64,000 nt of DNA, from contig DATMAM010000031.1 in the NCBI GenBank assembly GCA_035559995.1, forward strand, positions 124,001 through 188,000. Reading direction: 5' to 3'. The position numbers were made by a program, and so were the translations under genes. Below the pieces are notes generated by a model, which was not told the origin of the DNA, made no database searches, and saw only the letters and a list, made by a program, of their open reading frames with translations. This DNA comes from DATMAM01 sp035559995 (GTDB lineage Bacteria > Desulfobacterota > Binatia > UBA9968). Of this stretch, positions 55,474 through 64,000 are shown in pieces. How positions within the stretch are numbered: position 1 is the first letter of the stretch; each line of letters begins with the position of its first letter.

Positions 55474-56541
55474 TTATTTCGATGGGAACATTTTCTTCAG
55501 CCGCTCGACCACCTCGGGCGGCTGGTTCATGATTTCGTGGATCAGCGCCTGGATCCCCTCGCCGGTCGAGGGATCGATCTCGATGCGGGATTTCGTCACT
55601 TCCGCAAGAAGCTCCGGATCCTTTAGAGTCTTCGCGTACGCCTCGCGCAAGATCTTCACCCGATCGGGCGGCGTTCCCGGCGGCGCGACCATCGGGCGGC
55701 CCAGCTCTTCCCCGGCCAAGATCACGCGCGCGATGCGCCGGCCCATCTCCGGCGCTTTATACTTGTCCATCAACTCGTAAAGCGTAGGCACTTCCGCAAG
55801 CCGTACGTCGCGCTCCCTTCCCGCCTGCAGCAGATGGCGGTCAAAACCTTTTTTGTCCCACGTCAAAAAAGGCTCGCGGCTAAAATGAACCGTGATCCGG
55901 GTCGTCCGGCAAACCACCTCGCCCCGTTCGAATGCCAAATCGACCTCGCTGCCGCCCGGATAGCCGAGAATCACGTGAAATTTTGCGCCGACCGTTTCCT
56001 CCAGAATCTTCGCCATCAGGTTCGTCTGATCGGTGGCGCCCGACGCGCCGCACTTGGGCGGCTCCTTGGCCTGCACGATATCGTCGATCGTTCTGTACGG
56101 AGAGTCGGCCCGCACGTAAAGCATCATCGTCCCCTTTTCCTGCGAGCCGAGCCAATTGAATTTGCGCAGATCGAATCTCACTTCGGGCTGCGCGGTCAGT
56201 TGCTGCAGGTACATATAGGTTTGGAACATGCCGACCGTTAAGCCGTCGGGCTTGGCAATGTTGTAGAGATAGTTGGCAGCGACCATCGAGCCGCCTCCCG
56301 GCATATTTTGCGGAACCGTTTCGGGATTTCCGGGAATGTACTTCCCCATGTAGCGCGCGAAAAGCCGGGCCCACCGATCGTAGAGCCCTCCCGGAGTCGA
56401 ACCGACGACGACCTGGAGCGTCTTTCCCTGATAAAAGGACGATTGGGCAAAGAGCGATTGCCGGGACGGGGGGTTGAAGAGTTGCAGCGTCAGAACAGCG
56501 AGAAAAATCAACATCCTGAAACTAACGGCCTGGCGGAGCAT
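55474..56541 (-). CDS. Tripartite tricarboxylate transporter (TctC/Bug-type) substrate-binding protein
   Basis: This 355-residue periplasmic protein has a signal peptide to about residue 32 (S-L-F-A-Q-S). The Bug pattern is F-Y-Q-G-K-T-L-Q-V-V-V-G, Y-I-P-G-N-P-E-T-V-P-Q-N-M-P-G-G-G-S and A-K-P-D-G-L-T-V-G-M, with A-P-P-G-T-P-P-D-R-V-K-I-L-R near the C-terminus. It is related to 48414-49469 in motif order. No TctA/TctB genes are nearby. It is divergent from another solute-binding-protein gene. Ligand unknown, probably a carboxylate. Confidence 0.88.
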   Translation of the reverse strand: MLRQAVSFRMLIFLAVLTLQLFNPPSRQSLFAQSSFYQGKTLQVVVGSTPGGLYDRWARLFARYMGKYIPGNPETVPQNMPGGGSMVAANYLYNIAKPDGLTVGMFQTYMYLQQLTAQPEVRFDLRKFNWLGSQEKGTMMLYVRADSPYRTIDDIVQAKEPPKCGASGATDQTNLMAKILEETVGAKFHVILGYPGGSEVDLAFERGEVVCRTTRITVHFSREPFLTWDKKGFDRHLLQAGRERDVRLAEVPTLYELMDKYKAPEMGRRIARVILAGEELGRPMVAPPGTPPDRVKILREAYAKTLKDPELLAEVTKSRIEIDPSTGEGIQALIHEIMNQPPEVVERLKKMFPSK

Positions 56542-56673
56542 TGAGAACCTCCCTTGTTTTAAGTGCCGAGCGCGCGGTTGACATCTCGCGACCGAAACGG
56601 ATACTGTCTCGCTCCATGAATCGTGGGGGCGTATGGTCCCACAGGCTGACTTTGCATGTCAAGGAGGCCACCG

Positions 56674-57744
56674 ATGGATTGGACCGCTAAACTCGCGGCC
56701 GCGCTGGCAACGGCGTCATCGATTTTCATCGCAACCGGTGCGCTCGCGCAACAAACGTCCGCGCAGGTTTTGAGCAAGCTTGAAAAGCTTCCGCCCGAAA
56801 AGCGGCAGGCGGCGTTGATCGAAGGCGCCAAGGGGGAAAAGGAAGTCACGTTCTATAGCTCGCTGCAGGCGCAGCAGCTCGATCCGTTCACCAAAGCGTT
56901 CAACAAGCGCTACCCGTTTCTCAAGGTCAACTTTTACCGCGTCTCGGGCAACAAGCAATTTCTCAAAATTCAAACCGAGTACGCCGCCGGCAGACCGCTG
57001 GTCGACGTCGTCAACGGCTCTGCGGAGGAGGCGGCCGCGATGAAAAAATCCGGGATGCTGGACCCGTACAACTCCCGGCAGCGGGAATTCTTCGGCGCCG
57101 CGGATAAGGACAAAGAAGGTTACTTTACCTCTCTTTACGTGATTCCCATGGTCCTCGGCTACAATTCGCGCATGCTCAAGGGCGCCGAGGTTCCCAAAAC
57201 TTATCAGGACCTGCTCCATCCCAGATGGAAAGGACAAATGTTTCTCGACAACGAGGCCTACGACTGGTTTGCGGTCTTGCTAAAGCACTTTGGCAGGGAA
57301 AAGGGTCTCGAGTACATGAGGGCGCTGGCCAAGCAAGATCTGGGGCTCATCAGGGGCCGGACCCAACAAAGCCAGCTTTTGGTCGCGGGCGAAAGGCCTC
57401 TGGCGATCGTTCTTTCCGGCCACACGGTGCTGGATCTCAAAGCCAGCGGCGCCCCCATCGATTGGGCGGCGCTGGAGCCGTTCTTTTCGTCCGCCAATTA
57501 CATCATGTTGTCCCGCCGCGCGCCTCATCCCCATGCAGCCGCGCTGTTTATCGATTGGGCGTTGTCCGAAGAGGGGCAATCGGTGATTACGACGTTCGGG
57601 CGCGTGGTGGCGCGCAAGGGCGTCAAGCAGAGGTTTCCGGAGTTGGTGGAGAAGCCCGCGATCCCCGTCGATCTCGACTTCATCGCTCCCGTCCTGGAGG
57701 AGAGCAGCCAACAGTTCCGCGCGATCTTCATCGAAGGGAAATAA
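56674..57744 (+). CDS. ABC-type extracellular solute-binding protein (orphan), related to 16909-17982
   Basis: This 356-residue protein starts M-D-W-T-A-K-L-A-A-A-L; AAGGAGG lies 6 nt before this ATG, so the ATG six codons earlier is rejected. The signal ends G-A-L-A-Q. The mature start L-S-K-L-E-K-L-P-P-E-K-R-Q resembles the protein at 16909. F-N-K-R-Y-P-F-L-K-V-N-F, L-L-H-P-R-W-K-G-Q-M and A-P-H-P-H-A-A-A-L-F-I-D-W-A-L-S are core landmarks. No permease is adjacent; it precedes an amidohydrolase gene that may act on its ligand. Confidence 0.87.
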   Translation: MDWTAKLAAALATASSIFIATGALAQQTSAQVLSKLEKLPPEKRQAALIEGAKGEKEVTFYSSLQAQQLDPFTKAFNKRYPFLKVNFYRVSGNKQFLKIQTEYAAGRPLVDVVNGSAEEAAAMKKSGMLDPYNSRQREFFGAADKDKEGYFTSLYVIPMVLGYNSRMLKGAEVPKTYQDLLHPRWKGQMFLDNEAYDWFAVLLKHFGREKGLEYMRALAKQDLGLIRGRTQQSQLLVAGERPLAIVLSGHTVLDLKASGAPIDWAALEPFFSSANYIMLSRRAPHPHAAALFIDWALSEEGQSVITTFGRVVARKGVKQRFPELVEKPAIPVDLDFIAPVLEESSQQFRAIFIEGK

Positions 57745-57745
57745 C

Positions 57746-57774
57746 TTGACAATCTCACGCAAGTCTCGATAGGA
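57746..57774 (+). promoter_or_regulatory. Candidate sigma-70 promoter upstream of the amidohydrolase gene
   Basis: A consensus -35 TTGACA (57746-57751) is followed at 16-17 nt by GATAGG/ATAGGA, a poor -10. It lies directly after the preceding gene's stop and 60 nt before the amidohydrolase start. Weak evidence. Confidence 0.3.
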
Positions 57775-57811
57775 GAACCGGGAAAAGAGCGTTTAAGAAC
57801 AGGAGGAGTTT

Positions 57812-58792
57812 ATGTACCAGGGCTTAAAAGTGATCGACGTCCACGGCCACATGTCGACGCCGCCTCATTTTCGCGGCTTTCTCGCCGGCATGGTCTCGCT
57901 CAACACTCCGAATACGAAGATACCGATGACCGACGAGCAGCTGGAAAGCGCGCAGAAGGCGCATCTCCAGACCATGGACGAGCGCAACATCGACATTCAG
58001 CTTTTGGGACCCCGGCCCATCGCCATGTGGCACTGGACCCGCCCGTTTCTCCAGGAAGCGATCTGCCGCGTCACGAACGACGTGATCGCGCGCATCGTCA
58101 AGCTTCATCCCGACCGCTTCATCGGCATGGCGCAACTCCCGCAAAACGCGCATCTGGATACGCGCAACTGCGTGGCCGAGCTCGAGCGCTGCGTCAAGGA
58201 GCTTGGGTTCGTCGGCGCCTACGTGAACCCCGATCCGGGCGGGAAGAGAGAGGCTCCCGGAATGCACCACGAGTACTGGTTTCCGCTCTACGAAAAGGCG
58301 CAGGAGCTGGACGTGCCGCTCATGATCCACCCTTCGACGAGTTACGATCCCAGGATCGAGGTGATCCCGCACAACTATCAGATGAACAACTACATCGAGG
58401 AGTTCATCGCGCTCCATTGCATCACCCACGGCAAGGTGTTCCAGAAGTTTCCCCGCCTGAAGATCGTGATCTGCCACTGCGGGGGAGCGCTCAACCGGTT
58501 CATCCCCACCGATCACCATATCGCGCAAGACGACGTGAGCCAAAATCTCTTTTACGACGCCTGCGCGTACGACGTGAATTTTCTGACCGCGGCAATCAAG
58601 CAAAAGGGGGTGGACCAAATGCTCTTCGGTACCGAGGCGCCCGGCTCCGGCGGCGCCGTGCGTCCCGAAACCGGCCGTCCCTCGGACGACCTCTTCCCGG
58701 TGATCGATAGCCTGGAGTTCCTGAGCACCGAAGACAAGGTCAAGATCTTCCACAAGAATCCGCTAAAGGTCTTCACGAAGATCAAGCTCTAG
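57812..58792 (+). CDS. Amidohydrolase family 2 (ACMSD-like) metal-dependent hydrolase/decarboxylase
   Basis: This 326-residue TIM-barrel enzyme has the metal motif D-V-H-G-H-M near residue 10, D-V-P-L-M-I-H-P-S near 170, I-C-H-C-G-G-A-L near 222 and F-G-T-E-A-P-G near 272, in the ACMSD/hydratase order. The family decarboxylates or hydrolyses carboxylated aromatic or muconate-like compounds. AGGAGG precedes the ATG. It lies between a solute-binding protein and a ThDP-enzyme gene in a catabolic-looking run. Substrate unknown. Confidence 0.87.
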   Translation: MYQGLKVIDVHGHMSTPPHFRGFLAGMVSLNTPNTKIPMTDEQLESAQKAHLQTMDERNIDIQLLGPRPIAMWHWTRPFLQEAICRVTNDVIARIVKLHPDRFIGMAQLPQNAHLDTRNCVAELERCVKELGFVGAYVNPDPGGKREAPGMHHEYWFPLYEKAQELDVPLMIHPSTSYDPRIEVIPHNYQMNNYIEEFIALHCITHGKVFQKFPRLKIVICHCGGALNRFIPTDHHIAQDDVSQNLFYDACAYDVNFLTAAIKQKGVDQMLFGTEAPGSGGAVRPETGRPSDDLFPVIDSLEFLSTEDKVKIFHKNPLKVFTKIKL

Positions 58793-59019
58793 CGCCGGCG
58801 CTTTTTTCGAGCCGCCGCCCTCCCGCGCGCCCGCTGCGACGTGCCTTGAGCCGGAACGCGAGGGAGGGCGCAAGCGGCCATGACGGTGCGGTTCCCCCTT
58901 TCACGGCGCGCCGCTCGCGCGGCGCTACCCCCCGACGCCGCAGACGGCCTTGCCGCAAAGCGATGCGCTGGCGCACCGCGCCGCGCTTGGACGGGCGACC
59001 GCAACCTAGGAGATCGAGA

Positions 59020-60804
59020 ATGGCAAAGACGCAGAACCGAGCGCAGCCCCGCAGGCCCGAGTTTGGCTCGGACGTGATCGTGGAGATGATGCGCGCGTTC
59101 GATATCGAGTACGCGGCCTTGAATCCCGGCGCCTCCTACCGCGGCCTCCACGATTCGCTGGTGAACTACGGCGGCAACAAAAACCCCGAGATCATCCTCT
59201 GCTGCCATGAGGAGATCGCGGTATCGATGGCGTTCGGCTACGCGCGCGTGACGGGCAAGCCGATGGCGGCGATCGTCCACAACATTGTCGGCCTGCAGCA
59301 CGCCACGATGGCGATCTACAACGCCTGGACGAGCCGCGTGCCGGTTATCGTGATGGGCGGGACCGGCCCGATGGACGCCACCAAGCGAAGATCGGGCGCG
59401 GACTGGGTGCATACCGCGCTCGTCCAAGGCCAGCAAGTAAGGGACTACGTCAAGTGGGACGACCAGCCCGCGAGCATCGCGAGCATTCCCGAGTCGTTCA
59501 TCCGCGCTTACCGGATTGCGACGACCGAGCCGGCAGGGCCGGTCTATCTCTGCTTCGACGCCGACCTTCAGGAGAGTCCGCTGACCGAAGAAATTCACAT
59601 TCCCGACCTTAGCCGCTATCCCGCCGCCACCCCGTTTCAGGCTCCCGAGGAGGCTTTCGACAAGACGGTTCGCTGGCTTCTCGGGGCCCGATGGCCCGTG
59701 ATCATCGCGGACCAGGCCGGACGGAGCGAGGACGCCTTTCGCGCGCTCGTCGAGCTGGCCGAGCTTCTCGCGATCCCCGTGGTGGACCAGGGAGGAGCGC
59801 TGAACTTTCCTTCCCTTCATCGCTTCAACGTCTCCGGCGAGCGGCGCGAGGTCCTGTCGCGCGCCGATCTCGTCTTGGCCCTGGACGTTGCCGACATGTA
59901 CGGCGCGATCAGCGAGCGCAAGGGGACGGCCGATCGCGTCCCCAGTTTCATACTGCCGCCGGGCGCCAAGGTCGTCCGCGTCGATCTCAAGGACCTGCTC
60001 GCGCGCGCTTGGGCTCAGGATTACGACAAGCTCGCGCCGACCGATCTCTTCATTCACGCGGAGACCAGAGTCTTTCTCCCCGAGCTGGTCCGGCGCGTGA
60101 AAGACGAGAAAAGCGCGCTGGCGAGGTTGCGGCCGGAGCTCGACGCGCGCGCGCAAAAGATCCAGGCGCTCCGCGATGGCATCACGCGGCGCCTGCAGGC
60201 GGAAGCAAAAAGAAAATGGGACGAAAAGCCGATCTCGTCGATCCGCCTTGCGAGCGAGCTCGGAGAGGTTCTGAAAAATGAGGACTTCGTCCTGACGCAC
60301 ACGAGCTCGGGCGGCAAGGAGAAACAGTTTTTGAACCTGAACCGTTTTAACCAATTCATCGGGCGCCGCTGGCACGGCGGCGTGGGCGTCGGGCTGCCGA
60401 TCTCGCTCGGCGCCGCGCTCGCGCTCAAAAGCACGGGCAAGCTCTGCGTCGGCATTCAGCCCGACGGCGATTTTCTTTTCGGGCCGGCGGCGCTCTGGAC
60501 GGTCGGCCACCACGAGCTGCCGCTTCTCATGGTAATGTTCAACAATCGCTCCTACTACAACGACGAGGAGCACCAGCATCTGGTCGCGCTCGACCGCAAG
60601 CGCCCTCCCGAAAACGCCGGCGTCGGCATTCGCCTGGAAAATCCTGACGTGAATTTTGCGAAAATCGCCGAAGGGTTCGAGATTCAGTCGATCGGGCCCG
60701 TCGCCGAGCCGGGCGAGCTCAAGGGGGCGCTGGAAAAAGGCGTGCGCTTGCTCAAGGACAACGGCCGCGCGGTCCTGATCGACGTTGTCGTCCAGAACCG
60801 CTGA
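59020..60804 (+). CDS. Thiamine-diphosphate-dependent enzyme (acetolactate synthase-like superfamily)
   Basis: This 594-residue enzyme is of the ThDP decarboxylase/ligase type. The activating Glu is in C-C-H-E-E-I-A-V-S-M-A-F-G near residue 68. The cofactor-binding motif runs Q-P-D-G-D-F-L-F-G to F-N-N-R-S-Y-Y-N-D near 485-517 (GDG...NN). The middle domain has I-A-D-Q-A-G-R-S-E-D and V-V-D-Q-G-G-A-L-N-F. AGGAG lies 9 nt before the ATG, deciding against the longer open frame. Candidates are benzoylformate or phenylpyruvate decarboxylase-type or acyl-transferring reactions; the real substrate is unknown. Confidence 0.88.
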   Translation: MAKTQNRAQPRRPEFGSDVIVEMMRAFDIEYAALNPGASYRGLHDSLVNYGGNKNPEIILCCHEEIAVSMAFGYARVTGKPMAAIVHNIVGLQHATMAIYNAWTSRVPVIVMGGTGPMDATKRRSGADWVHTALVQGQQVRDYVKWDDQPASIASIPESFIRAYRIATTEPAGPVYLCFDADLQESPLTEEIHIPDLSRYPAATPFQAPEEAFDKTVRWLLGARWPVIIADQAGRSEDAFRALVELAELLAIPVVDQGGALNFPSLHRFNVSGERREVLSRADLVLALDVADMYGAISERKGTADRVPSFILPPGAKVVRVDLKDLLARAWAQDYDKLAPTDLFIHAETRVFLPELVRRVKDEKSALARLRPELDARAQKIQALRDGITRRLQAEAKRKWDEKPISSIRLASELGEVLKNEDFVLTHTSSGGKEKQFLNLNRFNQFIGRRWHGGVGVGLPISLGAALALKSTGKLCVGIQPDGDFLFGPAALWTVGHHELPLLMVMFNNRSYYNDEEHQHLVALDRKRPPENAGVGIRLENPDVNFAKIAEGFEIQSIGPVAEPGELKGALEKGVRLLKDNGRAVLIDVVVQNR

Positions 60805-61140
60805 GCGTCCTGGCGCGGCGGGGCGAGCGTCGAAGAGACACGCACCGGCGAAAGGCGCCTTTACGCGTCCGACGCGGGCGAGAGCCGCGGTCGGCCGCCT
60901 CGTTTGTCGAAACGAGCGGTCGAATCTTCGCTTACGACCGTTAGGCACATCCCCCGGCGATCCAATCCTCCCGCGCTATCTTCATCGCCGCGAAGGCGGA
61001 ACCCCGACTTTCCATCTTCCGGCAAGCTCCCGAGCGCTGTCCGAGCGCTTCAACTGGACGCCGTCCGCGCGCGCGTGCTATAGCGAAAGCTAACCTTTTG
61101 CTCTCGGGCCATCGGAGAAGATTCTTTTCCTCGGCCGTCT
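60805..61140. other. Intergenic region without a recognised gene
   Basis: These 336 nt separate the ThDP-enzyme and MFS genes. I see no supported gene, no good terminator and no clear promoter. The sequence is GC-rich with short CG-palindromic patches. Confidence 0.4.
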
Positions 61141-62469
61141 TTGGAGTCCACGCTGCGTTCCCCGCCGGAGAAAGAGGCTAGCGACGAGAACGACGTCGAG
61201 CCCGGCCCAGCACGACCCTTCTCGCGTCTCTTTGCGGCGTTCATACGGCTCAGGACTTTTGAAGCGCTCCGCTACCGCGAGTTTCGCCTGCTCTGGCTTG
61301 GCGAGATATTCAGGTCGATGGCGACCTGGATGGATCAAGTCGCGCGCGGCTGGCTGATCTACGAGCTGACCGACTCCACCGTCCAGCTCGGCCTGGTTCG
61401 CGGAGTTCAGGCGATTCCCGTTCTTCTGTTGTCGCCGGTGGCCGGCAGCGCCGCCGACCGGCTGCCGCGCAAGATTCAGGTGATGGTGGCGCAGCTCCTC
61501 GATGGTTTGATGTTCGCGGTGGTCGCCGCGCTGATCATCAGCGAGGAGATCCGCCCGTGGCACGTCTACGTGACCGCGTTCGCGATGGCGTGCGTCCAAA
61601 CCTTCCAGCAGCCGGCGCGCGCCGCGATGGTCGCGGACGCGGTACCGTCCAGCCATCTGACGAACGCCATCGGCCTGAACTCAATCGTCTTCAATTTGGC
61701 GCGCAGCACCGGTCCCGCCGTCGCCGGAGTGCTGATCGCAACGTTTGGGACCGCCGGCTCGTACGTGGCCCAGGCGGCTTTCTATTTCATGGCGACCGCG
61801 TGGACCGCGCAGATCCGGATGGAAAATCTTTCTCCGTCGGAGTCGCGGGGTCGTGGGCGGCGCCACGGTTCTTTCGGGCGCAGCATCCTCGAGGGATGGA
61901 AATTCAGCTGGCGGAACGAGACCGTCCGTGCCGGTCTTCTCATCACGATGTTCGCTTCCTTTTTTATCATTCCATTTACCACGCTCCTGCCGGTGTTTGC
62001 GCGCGACCTGCTCGGCGTCGGCGCAACCGGCCAGGGCTTGTTGCTGACGGCGATGGGCCTGGGCGCGCTGTGCAGCGCGTTTCTGATCGCATCGCTCGGC
62101 GACAGGATGCAGCGAGGCGTTCTCATGCTCGCGGGCGTAAGCCTCTACGGGATAGGCGTCATTGCTTTCTCGGCCTCCCGTTGGTTCGAGCTGTCGCTCG
62201 TGCTGATGGCGATCACCGGCGCGACTCACGTCAGCTCGCACGCGCTCGTGCAGACCGTCATTCAAACTTACTCTCCGTCCGAGTTACGCGGCCGGACGAT
62301 GGCGATCTTTCAAATGGGTCACGTGCTGCTGACGCTGGGAAGCCTGTTCATCGGTTCGCTGGCGTTGCTGGTGGGAGCCCGCTGGGCGGTGGCGTTGATG
62401 GGCGCGGCGGGCGCGCTCGCGATCCTCGCGATCGCCATAGCCCTGCCCCGCACGCGCTATATCAGGTAG
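61141..62469 (+). CDS. MFS transporter (EntS/MFS_3-like exporter)
   Basis: This 442-residue inner-membrane protein has about 12 hydrophobic helices. L-W-L-G-E-I-F-R-S-M-A-T-W-M-D near residue 52 is the MFS_3 (EntS-like) start. A-A-D-R-L-P-R-K holds the loop-2/3 'DxxGRR'-type motif near 105. L-R-G-R-T-M-A-I-F-Q-M-G is a second conserved loop near 380. The family exports siderophores or other small molecules. The apparent start is TTG with a 40-residue cytosolic leader; a later start is possible. Confidence 0.85.
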   Translation: MESTLRSPPEKEASDENDVEPGPARPFSRLFAAFIRLRTFEALRYREFRLLWLGEIFRSMATWMDQVARGWLIYELTDSTVQLGLVRGVQAIPVLLLSPVAGSAADRLPRKIQVMVAQLLDGLMFAVVAALIISEEIRPWHVYVTAFAMACVQTFQQPARAAMVADAVPSSHLTNAIGLNSIVFNLARSTGPAVAGVLIATFGTAGSYVAQAAFYFMATAWTAQIRMENLSPSESRGRGRRHGSFGRSILEGWKFSWRNETVRAGLLITMFASFFIIPFTTLLPVFARDLLGVGATGQGLLLTAMGLGALCSAFLIASLGDRMQRGVLMLAGVSLYGIGVIAFSASRWFELSLVLMAITGATHVSSHALVQTVIQTYSPSELRGRTMAIFQMGHVLLTLGSLFIGSLALLVGARWAVALMGAAGALAILAIAIALPRTRYIR

Positions 62470-62494
62470 ACCGCGTTTTGATTTCGGCTTGCTG

Positions 62495-62517
62495 GCGCGA
62501 TGAATCGCGCCCCTACG
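62495..62517. repeat. REP-like palindrome between the MFS and malate synthase genes
   Basis: GCGCGAT (62495-62501) and ATCGCGC (62504-62510) pair around two bases, followed by CCCTACG. Bases 62507-62517 match 10 of 11 bases of the arm at 10277-10287. The malate synthase stop codon (62513-62515) lies in this element. Confidence 0.55.
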
Positions 62518-64000
62518 ATCCCCGAGCCTCGAGCCTCCTCTTTACCTCCTTGCGCCGGGCGTGGAGCACGGGCTCGGTGTAACCGTTCGGTGCCGTCCTT
62601 CCCTGGAAAACCAGGTCGAGCGCCGCCTGAAACGCCGAGCTCTCGTCGAACCGCGGCGCCATCGCGCGGTAATTGGGATCGGCGCGATTTTGGCGGTCGA
62701 CGACCGCCGCCATTCTCTGGAACGTCTCTCGCACCTGCCGCTCGCCGACCATTCCGTGATAAAGCCAGTTGGCGATGTGCTGGCTCGAGATCCGCAAGGT
62801 CGCGCGGTCTTCCATGAGGGCGACGTCGTTGATGTCGGGAACCTTGGAACAGCCGATTCCTTGATCGACCCAGCGCACCACATAACCCAGAATCCCCTGG
62901 GCGTTGTTGTCCAGCTCTTTTTGCACCTCCTCCGCCGTCAGGGTGCGATCGAGGAGCGGCGGCGTGAGAATGGCGTGCAGGCTCGCACGCGCCCTCTCGG
63001 CCAGCTCGGCCTGGCGCTTGGCGACGTTGATCTTGTGGTAATGGAGCGCGTGCAGCGTCGCGGCCGTCGGCGAAGGCACCCACGCGGTGTTGGCGCCCGC
63101 CGCGGGATGCGCGATCTTGGTTTCCACCATGGCGCGCATCTCGTCCGGCATCGTCCACATCCCCTTGCCGATCTGAGCCTTGCCCACCAGCCCCGTCTCG
63201 ATGCCGATGTCGACGTTCCAGTCTTCGTACGCTTTAAGCCACGGCTGGTTCTTGATTTCCATCTTGGGCAACATCGGCCCCAGCTCCATCGACGTATGGA
63301 TCTCATCGCCGGTGCGATCGAGAAATCCCGTGTTGATAAAGACAACCCGCTCTCTGGCGGCGCGGATGCACTCCTTGAGATTGACGGTCGTGCGCCGCTC
63401 CTCGTCCATGATGCCGATCTTGAGCGTGTTTCGCTTTAGCCCCAGCGCGTCTTCCACGCGCGCGAACAGCTCGACGGTGGCGGCCGCCTCCTCCGCCCCG
63501 TGCAGCTTGGGCTTGACGATATAAATGCTCCCGGCGCGGCTGTTGACAAATTTTCCCGTCCGCTTGAGATCGTGCAGCGCGGCAAGGCTCGTCACCATGG
63601 CGTCAAGAAAGCCTTCCGGTATTTCCTTTCCGTCCGCCGTGGTAACGGCGTCCGTGTACATATGAAGCCCGACGTTGCGCACGAGGAGCAGGCTTCTCCC
63701 CGGCAGCGTCAGCTGGCGCCCATCCGGCGCCGTGAAGATCTTGTCGGGGTTGAGCCGCCGCGTCATCCGGCGGCCGCCCTTCTCGAAGGTCGCTTCCAAA
63801 GTCCCCTTCATGATGCCGTTCCAGTTGCGGTAAACCCTTACCTTGTCGGCGGCGTCCACGGCCGCAACCGAGTCTTCGCAGTCCTCGATCGTGGTGACGG
63901 CCGCCTCGAGAAGAACGTCCTTCACTCCGGCGGGATGCGCTCTGCCGATCGGATGGCTCCGGTCGATTTGAATCTCGATGTGAAGACCGTTGTTTTTGAG
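62513..64000 (-). CDS. glcB: Malate synthase G, C-terminal part (runs off the window edge)
   Basis: 496 codons are visible to the right edge, still open. The enzyme condenses glyoxylate with acetyl-CoA to malate in the glyoxylate shunt. Malate-synthase-G landmarks include D-R-S-H-P-I-G (edge region), V-K-D-V-L-L-E-A-A, E-D-C-E-D-S-V-A-A-V-D-A and N-W-N-G-I-M-K-G. The C-terminal half has R-A-G-S-I-Y-I-V-K-P-K, I-G-I-M-D-E-E-R-R-T and K-M-E-I-K-N-Q-P-W. About 230 N-terminal residues are missing beyond the window. It is convergent with the MFS gene. Confidence 0.95.
   Translation of the reverse strand, partial: LKNNGLHIEIQIDRSHPIGRAHPAGVKDVLLEAAVTTIEDCEDSVAAVDAADKVRVYRNWNGIMKGTLEATFEKGGRRMTRRLNPDKIFTAPDGRQLTLPGRSLLLVRNVGLHMYTDAVTTADGKEIPEGFLDAMVTSLAALHDLKRTGKFVNSRAGSIYIVKPKLHGAEEAAATVELFARVEDALGLKRNTLKIGIMDEERRTTVNLKECIRAARERVVFINTGFLDRTGDEIHTSMELGPMLPKMEIKNQPWLKAYEDWNVDIGIETGLVGKAQIGKGMWTMPDEMRAMVETKIAHPAAGANTAWVPSPTAATLHALHYHKINVAKRQAELAERARASLHAILTPPLLDRTLTAEEVQKELDNNAQGILGYVVRWVDQGIGCSKVPDINDVALMEDRATLRISSQHIANWLYHGMVGERQVRETFQRMAAVVDRQNRADPNYRAMAPRFDESSAFQAALDLVFQGRTAPNGYTEPVLHARRKEVKRRLEARGS

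Overview
The window is GC-rich chromosomal DNA from a Gram-negative bacterium. It holds outer-membrane proteins, lipoproteins, Tat and Sec signals and a cytochrome bc complex. I see no rRNA, tRNA, transposase, prophage or CRISPR array. The gene content suggests a poorly cultivated soil or groundwater lineage such as Binatota/'Deltaproteobacteria', Rokubacteria or NC10: many solute-binding proteins without transporters, Rieske oxygenases, HpcH/HpaI aldolase, amidohydrolase, an octaheme bc-complex subunit and a UGSC selenoprotein. That assignment is inference only.

Layout. 0-6 kb: an edge-truncated luciferase-like oxidoreductase, pyruvate kinase, diacylglycerol kinase, and a two-gene exopolysaccharide locus (membrane glycosyltransferase plus TPR/beta-barrel protein). 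6-15 kb: a thiolase/OB-fold pair, an orphan solute-binding protein, an Asp-box propeller, an acetyltransferase, an HpcH/HpaI aldolase, and the only transporter membrane component for the solute-binding proteins (a double-length ABC permease with its binding protein). 15.9-24.2 kb: a unidirectional cluster of glpX, solute-binding protein, UGSC selenoprotein, a conserved partner of unknown function, alpha/beta hydrolase, Tat-exported dienelactone hydrolase, Rieske oxygenase and a second solute-binding protein. 24-31 kb: cupins, two more solute-binding proteins, an acyl carrier protein/ligase pair and a hydrolase-like gene.

31-39 kb is an electron-transfer operon on the minus strand: Rieske protein, cytochrome b, subunit IV, a 55-residue membrane peptide, an eight-heme cytochrome c, a cupredoxin, then an intrinsic terminator and an FNR-type flavoprotein. 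39-48 kb is mostly housekeeping: ispF, a THEP1-like NTPase, a phosphodiesterase, an ABC ATPase, a CPBP protease, mscL and a giant AsmA/DUF748 protein. 48-64 kb is a second catabolic-looking region. It has two TctC-type binding proteins, two isochorismatase-fold proteins lacking the catalytic cysteine, a PqqC-like protein, a second Rieske oxygenase, a glycine-rich secreted protein, an internally deleted SDR pseudogene, another ABC binding protein, an amidohydrolase, a ThDP enzyme, an MFS exporter and malate synthase G running off the right edge.

The most striking signal is at 18068-18622. An in-frame TGA (18353-18355) sits in a G-A-[TGA]-G-S-C-T context. A perfect 9-bp hairpin with a GTG loop follows at 18366-18386, placed like a bacterial SECIS element. 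I read this as one 184-residue selenoprotein that ordinary gene calling would split. Other notable items are nine solute-binding proteins served by one permease, a degenerate heptanucleotide repeat that supplies a stop codon, and dispersed intergenic palindromes.
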